Shown here piece after piece: positions 58,382 through 64,000 of a stretch of 64,000 bases of DNA. This DNA is from Pseudomonas sp. GM48. GTDB taxonomy: Bacteria > Pseudomonadota > Gammaproteobacteria > Pseudomonadales > Pseudomonadaceae. The stretch spans positions 1 to 64,000 of the forward strand of contig NZ_AKJM01000107.1 of NCBI RefSeq assembly GCF_000282335.1. Reading direction: 5' to 3'. A program made the translations under genes and the position numbers. The notes under the pieces were generated by a model, which was not told the origin of the DNA, did not search any database, and worked only from the letters and a program-made list of their open reading frames with translations. How positions within the stretch are numbered: the first letter of the stretch is position 1; each line of letters starts with the position of its first letter.

Positions 58382-59151
58382 CAGCCGATGTCTCGGGCAT
58401 CGAACAGGTAACCCTCGCCGCGAACGGTCTTGATCAGCTGCGGAGCCTTGGGGTCGTCGCCGAGCTTCTGGCGCAGGCGCGACACCAGCAGGTCGATGCT
58501 GCGATCAAAGGCTTCAATCGAACGACCACGAGCGGCGTCCAGCAGTTGTTCACGGCTGAGCACGCGGCGCGGACGCTCGATAAATACCCAGAGCAGACGG
58601 AATTCGGCGTTGGACAGCGGCACCACCAGGCCATTGTCGGCAATCAGTTGCCGCAGCACGCTGTTCAGGCGCCAATTGTCGAAACGAATGTTCGCGCGCT
58701 GTTCAGTGCGGTCATCGCGTACCCGACGCAGGATGGTCTGGATGCGCGCCACCAGCTCGCGGGGCTCGAACGGTTTGGCCATGTAGTCGTCGGCGCCGAG
58801 TTCGAGGCCGATGATCCGGTCGGTCGGTTCACAGCGAGCGGTGAGCATCAGGATCGGGATGTCCGACTCGGCGCGTAGCCAGCGGCACAGCGACAGACCG
58901 TCTTCACCAGGCAGCATCAGGTCGAGCACCACCACGTCGAAATGCTCCGCCTGCATCGCCAGGCGCATCGCAGCGCCATCGGTGACGCCGCTGGCGTGGA
59001 TGTTGAACCGGGCCAGGTAGTCGATCATCAATTCGCGGATCGGGACATCATCGTCGACGATCAGGGCGCGAATGCTCCAGCGCTTGTCGTCACCGGGCGT
59101 TTTTTGGTCGTCGTTCACGGGGGCTTGGGGGTTGTGCATGCGTGCGTTCAT
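58381..59151 (-). CDS. OmpR-family response regulator
   Basis: 256 residues. A short acidic, basic N-terminal tail (MNARMHNPQAPVNDDQKTPGDDKRW) precedes a receiver with DDD, D77 (VVVLDLMLPGEDG) and K (DDYMAKPFEPREL), then the winged helix (LSNAEFRLLWVFIERPRRVLSREQLLDAARGRSIEAFDRSIDLLVSRLRQKLGDD, VRGEGYLF). An alternative start at 59139 (MHNPQ) exists; neither has a strong ribosome site. Pairs with the downstream kinase, sharing one base. Signal and targets unknown. Confidence 0.88.
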   Translation of the reverse strand: MNARMHNPQAPVNDDQKTPGDDKRWSIRALIVDDDVPIRELMIDYLARFNIHASGVTDGAAMRLAMQAEHFDVVVLDLMLPGEDGLSLCRWLRAESDIPILMLTARCEPTDRIIGLELGADDYMAKPFEPRELVARIQTILRRVRDDRTEQRANIRFDNWRLNSVLRQLIADNGLVVPLSNAEFRLLWVFIERPRRVLSREQLLDAARGRSIEAFDRSIDLLVSRLRQKLGDDPKAPQLIKTVRGEGYLFDARDIG

Positions 59152-59435
59152 CTGCCAGGTAGGCTGCCAACCACAAAGATGGGCTGCGAGGTTGTGGTTC
59201 CAGCATAGGCGTCCGGCCCGGGGGCGGGAAGTGCTGTTGCGAGGACCTGTTGCGGTTGCCGAGGGTAGCGCGCCCGGGTGTTGCGGGCGTGTCGTGTGTG
59301 TATCGAACTCGACACAATGGCCCCAGGGACTAGTCTTGCCTGAGCCGTCTCGACGATTTACCGATCATCGGGTCCCGCAGCGGCGCCGGTTCCGCTACAA
59401 TGCGCGCCGATTTCGACTTGCCTGAGAGCCCACTC

Positions 59436-60134
59436 ATGTCCGCCTGCCAGACTCCTATCATCGTCGCCCTGGATTTCCCTACCCGTGACGCCGCACTGAA
59501 GCTGGCCGATCAGTTGGACCCGAAGCTGTGCCGGGTCAAAGTCGGTAAAGAGCTCTTCACCAGCTGCGCCTCGGAAATCGTCGGCACCCTGCGCGACAAG
59601 GGTTTCGAAGTGTTCCTGGACCTCAAGTTCCACGACATCCCGAACACCACCGCGATGGCCGTCAAGGCGGCTGCGGAAATGGGCGTGTGGATGGTCAACG
59701 TGCATTGCTCCGGTGGCCTGCGCATGATGGCTGCGTGTCGTGACGTGCTGGATAAGCGCACCGGTCCGAAACCGCTGCTGATCGGCGTGACCGTGTTGAC
59801 CAGCATGGAGCGTGAAGACCTGGCGGGCATCGGTCTGGACATCGAGCCGCAAGAGCAGGTGCTGCGTCTGGCCGCCCTGGCGGAAAAAGCCGGGATGGAC
59901 GGCCTGGTGTGCTCGGCCCTGGAAGCCCAGGCGCTGAAATCGGCGCATCCGTCGCTGCAATTGGTGACCCCGGGGATTCGTCCGGCGGGCAGCGCCCAGG
60001 ATGACCAGCGCCGCATTCTGACCCCGCGCCAGGCGCTGGATGCCGGTTCCGACTATCTGGTGATCGGCCGTCCGATCAGCCAGGCGGCGGATCCAGCCAA
60101 GGCGTTGGCCGACGTTGTGGCTGAACTCGCCTGA
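59436..60134 (+). CDS. pyrF: Orotidine 5'-phosphate decarboxylase PyrF
   Basis: 232-residue enzyme forming UMP from OMP, the last step of de novo pyrimidine synthesis. TIM barrel with catalytic K64 in VFLDLKFHDIPNTTAMAVKAAAEMGVWMVNVHCSGG, phosphate loop VTPGIRPAGSAQDDQRRI and DYLVIGRPISQAADPAKAL. ATG at 59436 (MSACQTPIIVALDFPTRD) is chosen; the frame continues to 59400 without a start signal. Divergent from the OmpR-family regulator. Confidence 0.95.
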   Translation: MSACQTPIIVALDFPTRDAALKLADQLDPKLCRVKVGKELFTSCASEIVGTLRDKGFEVFLDLKFHDIPNTTAMAVKAAAEMGVWMVNVHCSGGLRMMAACRDVLDKRTGPKPLLIGVTVLTSMEREDLAGIGLDIEPQEQVLRLAALAEKAGMDGLVCSALEAQALKSAHPSLQLVTPGIRPAGSAQDDQRRILTPRQALDAGSDYLVIGRPISQAADPAKALADVVAELA

Positions 60135-60153
60135 TCAAACACTGAAGATCCAA

Positions 60154-60245
60154 ATGTGGGAGCGGGCTTGCTCGCGAACGCGGTGTGTCAGTCAACATTG
60201 ATGTCGGCTGACACTCCCTCTTCGCGAGCAAGCCCGCTCCCACAT
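60154..60245. repeat. REPIN (A-type)
   Basis: Inverted REP copies about 40 bp apart between convergent pyrF and the MDR oxidoreductase gene. Confidence 0.9.
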
Positions 60246-60260
60246 TGGTTTGTGGTTGCC

Positions 60261-61265
60261 TTAGATCTTCAGCACCAACTTCCCGAAATTCTCGCCGTTG
60301 AACAATTTCATCAGCGTCTCCGGGAAAGTCTCCAGTCCTTCGACGATGTCTTCCTTGCTCTTGAGCTGCCCCTTGGCCATCCAGCCGGCCATTTCCTGTG
60401 CGGCGCTGGCGTACTGGGCGGCGTAGTCCATCACCACAAAACCCTCCATGCGCGCGCGGTTGACCAGTAGCGACAGGTAATTGGCCGGGCCCTTGACCGC
60501 TTCCTTGTTGTTGTACTGGCTGATGGCACCGCAAATCACTACCCGTGCTTTCATGTTCAGACGGCTCAACACCGCGTCGAGAATGTCGCCACCCACGTTA
60601 TCGAAATACACGTCGACGCCTTTTGGGCACTCGCGCTTGAGGCCGGCGAGGACGTCTTCGCTCTTGTAGTCGATAGCGCCATCGAAACCCAGTTCCTCGA
60701 TCAGGAACTTGCACTTGTCGGCGCCGCCGGCGATGCCAACCACCCGGCACCCTTTGATCTTGGCAATCTGCCCGGCAATGCTGCCCACGGCACCGGCCGC
60801 GCCCGACAGCACAACGGTATCACCGGCCTTCGGAGCGCCGACGTCGAGCAGGGCGAAGTACGCGGTCATCCCGGTCATGCCCAGTGCAGACAAATAACGC
60901 GGGAGGGGTGCCAGTTTCGGATCGACCTTATAGAAGCCTCGCGGCTCGCCGAGGAAGTAATCCTGAACGCCGATGGCGCCATTGACGTAGTCACCCACGG
61001 CGAACCCGGGATTGTTCGAGGCGACGACTTTGCCCACACCCAATGCGCGCATGACTTCGCCGAGCCCGACCGGCGGGATGTAGGACTTGCCCTCGTTCAT
61101 CCAGCCACGCATGGCCGGATCCAGGGACAGGTATTCGTTTTTGACCAGGATCTGACCCGCCGCCGGCTCGCCGACCGGCACTTGCTGATAGGTGAATGTC
61201 TCGCGGGTCGCCGCGCCAACCGGACGTTTGGCGAGCAGGAATTGGCGATTGATCTGGGAGGTCAT
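60261..61265 (-). CDS. NADP-dependent zinc-free medium-chain oxidoreductase (CurA/PTGR-like)
   Basis: 334 residues. MDR fold lacking zinc ligands: YLSLDPAMRGWMNEGKSYIPPVGLGEVMRALGVGKVVAS, Rossmann motif TVVLSGAAGAVGSIAGQIAKIKGCRVVGIAGGADKC, VDVYFDNVGGDILDAVLSRLNMKARVVICGAISQYN. Matches the leukotriene B4 12-hydroxydehydrogenase/CurA/YncB group that reduces alpha,beta-unsaturated carbonyls. ATG at 61265 taken over the GTG at 61274. Physiological substrate unknown. Confidence 0.9.
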   Translation of the reverse strand: MTSQINRQFLLAKRPVGAATRETFTYQQVPVGEPAAGQILVKNEYLSLDPAMRGWMNEGKSYIPPVGLGEVMRALGVGKVVASNNPGFAVGDYVNGAIGVQDYFLGEPRGFYKVDPKLAPLPRYLSALGMTGMTAYFALLDVGAPKAGDTVVLSGAAGAVGSIAGQIAKIKGCRVVGIAGGADKCKFLIEELGFDGAIDYKSEDVLAGLKRECPKGVDVYFDNVGGDILDAVLSRLNMKARVVICGAISQYNNKEAVKGPANYLSLLVNRARMEGFVVMDYAAQYASAAQEMAGWMAKGQLKSKEDIVEGLETFPETLMKLFNGENFGKLVLKI

Positions 61266-61502
61266 GGCAGGCACTCAGGATGTAATGAAGCTTTGTTGAT
61301 AGCCGGTCAGCGACGATGCCGCAAGTTCGGCTGATGTGGCGAATGCACGTTAATCCAGTGCAGTGATAGTTGGTACGGCAGTTCCATCACTGCAACTCAT
61401 GGGCGCCCAACCGGAGTCTTGATAGTGCTGCCGTGTTCAAGACCTCCATGGCTAGACTGGCCATACGCGATTCCCCGCTTTCTTCTCTTCGAGGACATAA
61501 CA

Positions 61503-62264
61503 ATGAGCATGACGTTTTCCGGCCAGGTGGTCGTGGTGACAGGCGGGGCGGCCGGTATTGGCCGCGCGACCGCCCAGGCATTTGCCGCCGAGGGCCTGAA
61601 AGTAGTGGTGGCCGATATGGACGCGGTGGGCGGCGAGGGCACAGTGGCGCTGATTCGTACGGCCGGTGGCGAAGCGACCTTCGTGCGCTGCAACGTTACC
61701 CTGGAAAGCGATGTAAAAAATCTGATGGATGAGGTGATCAATACGTACGGTCGCCTCGACTATGCCTTCAACAATGCCGGCATCGAAATCGAGAAAGGCA
61801 AACTGGCCGAAGGCACGCTCGACGAGTTCGACGCGATCATGGGCGTCAACGTCAAAGGCGTCTGGTTGTGCATGAAATACCAGTTGCCGTTGCTGCTGGC
61901 GCAGGGGGGCGGGGCGATCGTCAATACGGCATCGGTGGCTGGCCTTGGGGCTGCGCCGAAAATGAGCATCTATGCAGCCTCCAAGCATGCGGTGATCGGC
62001 CTGACCAAGTCGGCGGCCATTGAATACGCCAAGAAAAAAATCCGGGTCAACGCAGTGTGCCCGGCGGTAATCGATACGGATATGTTCCGTCGCGCTTACG
62101 AGGCCGACCCGAAAAAAGGCGAGTTTGCCAACGCCATGCATCCGGTAGGCCGCATCGGCAAAGTCGAGGAGATCGCCAGTGCGGTGTTGTACCTGTGCAG
62201 CGATGGCGCTGCGTTCACCACAGGGCACTCATTGGCGGTGGATGGCGGCGTTACCGCGTTTTAA
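61503..62264 (+). CDS. Short-chain dehydrogenase/reductase
   Basis: 253 residues. Classical SDR: TGGAAGIG cofactor loop, NNAG (YAFNNAGIEIEKGKL), catalytic Ser-Tyr-Lys (NTASVAGLGAAPKMSIYAASKHAVIGLTKSAAIEYA), C-terminal SDGAAFTTGHSLAVDGGVTAF. GAGGA precedes the ATG. Divergent from the MDR oxidoreductase with a 237-bp gap. Substrate unknown. Confidence 0.92.
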   Translation: MSMTFSGQVVVVTGGAAGIGRATAQAFAAEGLKVVVADMDAVGGEGTVALIRTAGGEATFVRCNVTLESDVKNLMDEVINTYGRLDYAFNNAGIEIEKGKLAEGTLDEFDAIMGVNVKGVWLCMKYQLPLLLAQGGGAIVNTASVAGLGAAPKMSIYAASKHAVIGLTKSAAIEYAKKKIRVNAVCPAVIDTDMFRRAYEADPKKGEFANAMHPVGRIGKVEEIASAVLYLCSDGAAFTTGHSLAVDGGVTAF

Positions 62265-62290
62265 CACAACACAGCGAATACACCCGGAAC

Positions 62291-62381
62291 CTGTGGGAGC
62301 GGGCTTGCTCGCGAAGAGGGAGTGTCAGTCGACATATTAATGATTGATCCACCGCATTCGCGAGCAAGCCCGCTCCCACAG
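62291..62381. repeat. REPIN (A-type)
   Basis: Inverted REP copies about 40 bp apart between the SDR gene and the MocR regulator. Confidence 0.9.
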
Positions 62382-62519
62382 TTTTTTTGCTTCCACAAAG
62401 GGACCGGGCAATGTGTTTCAAATGATTAGAACCAAGAGTTTTGGCGGCGTTGTCGCACATGCCTGCGAACGCTCCTGTGATTAACTGCTTTTCGCAAAAC
62501 CACAGGAGTTTGCTTGCTC

Positions 62520-63905
62520 ATGGAATTGAGAATCGACCGACAGGCGCTGGTGCCCGTCGTACAGCAAATTGTTGATGCGCTGACGTGCTGGCTTCATTCC
62601 AGCGGGGTATCGCCCGGTACTCGCCTGCCTTCGGTGCGACAGATCGCGCGGAACAATTTGCTCAGTCAGTTAAGTGTCGCCCAGGCCTGCGAACGCCTGG
62701 TCACGCAGGGGATGCTGGTGTCACGTCATGGGGCGGGCTATGCGGTTGCCAACCCGGCATTGGCTGCGGGTGCAGAACACGAGCCGGTGTGGTTCGAGGG
62801 GGCTGAGCCCGAGCTCGGGGCCCGTTCGAGTGAGCTGCGGCTGGGCTGTGGCGGGCTGCCCGAAAGCTGGCGCGAGACAGACGATCTGAGCTATGCGATT
62901 CGGCAAGTCAGTCGCACCGACACAGCCAGCCTGTTCAACTACAGCACGCCGCTGGGATTGCCAGCCTTGCGACAGCAGATCCTCAAGCGCCTCAGGCAAC
63001 TGGATATCCCGGCAGAGGACAACCGGATCATGACCACGGCGGGTGCCAGTCAGGGGCTCGACCTGATCGTGCGGACACTGTTCAAGGCCGGTGACTGTGT
63101 GGTCGTGGAGAGTCCCGGTTATCCGCTGCTGTTCGATCTGCTCAGGCTGCATGGCATCCACATGATCGAGGTGCCGCGTACGCCACGTGGCCCGGACGTG
63201 GAGGTGCTCGAATCACTGCTGGTCAAGCACCGGCCTCAAGGGCTGCTGATCAATAGCTTCTATCACAACCCGACCGGCAGCAGTCTTGCGCCGGTGATGG
63301 CGCGTCGCGTGCTGCAACTGGCCAGGGCCCATGGCGTGCAGGTGATCGAAGACGACGTTTATGCGGATTTGCACAGTGGTTCCGGCACGCGACTGGCTGC
63401 GCTGGACGACAACGTGATCTACGTGGGCAGTTATTCCAAGACCCTCAGCAGTTCCTTGCGGGTCGGCTTTGTGGTGGCTGGTGCCGAAGTCATTACACGT
63501 CTGGCCGAGGTCAAGATGATCAGCGGCATGGGCGCCTCGCGATTTTGCGAGTCGGTGCTGGCGTGTCTGCTGGCGAACGGTGCCTACCGCAAACTGGTGC
63601 AGCGTCAGCGCCAACGCCTGAACAGCGACCGGCTGGCGGTGTTGCAGTCGCTCGAAGATGCCGATTGGGATGTTTTCGGCAAGCCGGCGGGAGGCCTGTT
63701 CATTTGGGCACGATCACGCATCTCAGATTACGATCAGGTGCGGGCCCAGGCACGGCGCCTGGGTGTACTGCTGTCATCGAAGACCGCCTTCAACCCCTCG
63801 GGTGAGGCCAGTGACTGGCAGCGTATCAACGTGGCTTATGCCTGCGACCCGCGAGCCCGTGCGTTCTTTCAGGCCACTGCCCGGGATCGACCTCAAGCGT
63901 TCTGA
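62520..63905 (+). CDS. MocR/PdxR-type GntR regulator with aminotransferase domain
   Basis: 461 residues. N-terminal GntR winged helix (VPVVQQIVDALTCWLHSSGVSPGTRLPSVRQIARNNLLSQLSVAQACERLVTQGMLVSRHGAGYAV) fused to a class I aminotransferase fold, with PLP-binding K307 in YVGSYSKTLSSSLRVGFVVAGAEV and LINSFYHNPTG. MocR proteins sense PLP or amino-acid-related ligands and regulate a neighbour, but no obvious target is adjacent within the window. The ATG at 62520 lies 11 bp after AGGAG; a TTG at 62514, 5 bp after it, is an alternative start. Confidence 0.9.
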   Translation: MELRIDRQALVPVVQQIVDALTCWLHSSGVSPGTRLPSVRQIARNNLLSQLSVAQACERLVTQGMLVSRHGAGYAVANPALAAGAEHEPVWFEGAEPELGARSSELRLGCGGLPESWRETDDLSYAIRQVSRTDTASLFNYSTPLGLPALRQQILKRLRQLDIPAEDNRIMTTAGASQGLDLIVRTLFKAGDCVVVESPGYPLLFDLLRLHGIHMIEVPRTPRGPDVEVLESLLVKHRPQGLLINSFYHNPTGSSLAPVMARRVLQLARAHGVQVIEDDVYADLHSGSGTRLAALDDNVIYVGSYSKTLSSSLRVGFVVAGAEVITRLAEVKMISGMGASRFCESVLACLLANGAYRKLVQRQRQRLNSDRLAVLQSLEDADWDVFGKPAGGLFIWARSRISDYDQVRAQARRLGVLLSSKTAFNPSGEASDWQRINVAYACDPRARAFFQATARDRPQAF

Positions 63906-64000
63906 AAACGACGCCTGCGTAGCTTTTTGCCATTATTCAGGCGCCAGAGCCTTGTGTTGCTACTGGCCCGTTGCGAATCTGCATCTACAGACTTTGGCAG

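Noticed and set aside
91..62381. The recurring GTGGGAGCGGGCTTGC units as a possible CRISPR array
   Set aside because: The copies are scattered, inverted in pairs and not regularly spaced; they are REP/REPIN elements, and no cas gene is present.

Overview
This is a GC-rich stretch of a Pseudomonas chromosome, most like the P. fluorescens group. The evidence is recognisable Pseudomonas proteins (GacS, OprH-PhoP-PhoQ, the two-ATP-cone NrdA, DctA, FabA-FabB), gene orders I recall from P. aeruginosa PAO1, and many REP/REPIN palindromes with the GTGGGAGCGGGCTTGC core typical of the fluorescens group. No tRNA, rRNA, IS element, prophage or CRISPR array was seen. Protein identities come from reading the translations and from remembered family motifs; no database search was run.

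Layout. 1-3328: a sigma-54 promoter and flgBCDE (flagellar rod and hook). 3531-6494: nrdA (minus), followed upstream by 740 bp of leader and regulatory DNA. 7235-9564: an OmpR-type two-component pair. 9691-11420: a phosphopantetheinyl transferase and a dienelactone-hydrolase-like protein. 11467-14379: oprH-phoP-phoQ, with four phased PhoP half-sites before oprH. 14530-17201: an AraC regulator and dctA, the latter with a sigma-54 promoter and twin upstream palindromes. 17346-24931: housekeeping genes (CoA transferase, SprT, Yip1, TtcA, Tag-like glycosylase, WrbA/ArsC operon, a thioredoxin lipoprotein, a META lipoprotein). 25009-28959: ldhA and gacS. 29176-37628: a PirRS-like two-component pair, then cysM, rlmD, relA, mazG and a DUF2058 gene. 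38310-40057: fabA-fabB. 40305-45260: a TonB receptor, a periplasmic binding protein and a hybrid kinase in one tightly coupled operon. 45456-49653: gpsA, a DUF4389 protein, sixA, an acyl-CoA synthetase and a thioesterase. 49650-52637: a large TccC/RHS toxin-like gene that looks like an insertion. 52843-57150: two hydrolases, a GST, a DUF4892 protein and an AI-2E-family transporter. 57332-59151: another two-component pair. 59436-63905: pyrF, a quinone-oxidoreductase-like MDR protein, an SDR and a MocR-type regulator.

Themes. Signal transduction is dense: four complete kinase/regulator pairs plus two hybrid kinases, one of them GacS, which controls the Gac/Rsm secondary-metabolism switch. In the pairs the two genes overlap or abut by a few bases, implying translational coupling. 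At least three families of palindromic intergenic repeats occupy most gaps. One A-type REP is split by a B-type element, one REPIN separates oprH from phoP, and one supplies the C-terminal codons of a kinase. The clearest accessory gene is the orphan TccC-like protein with an unrecognised ~337-residue C-terminal domain. The most interesting functional unit is the outer-membrane receptor, periplasmic binding protein and hybrid kinase operon.
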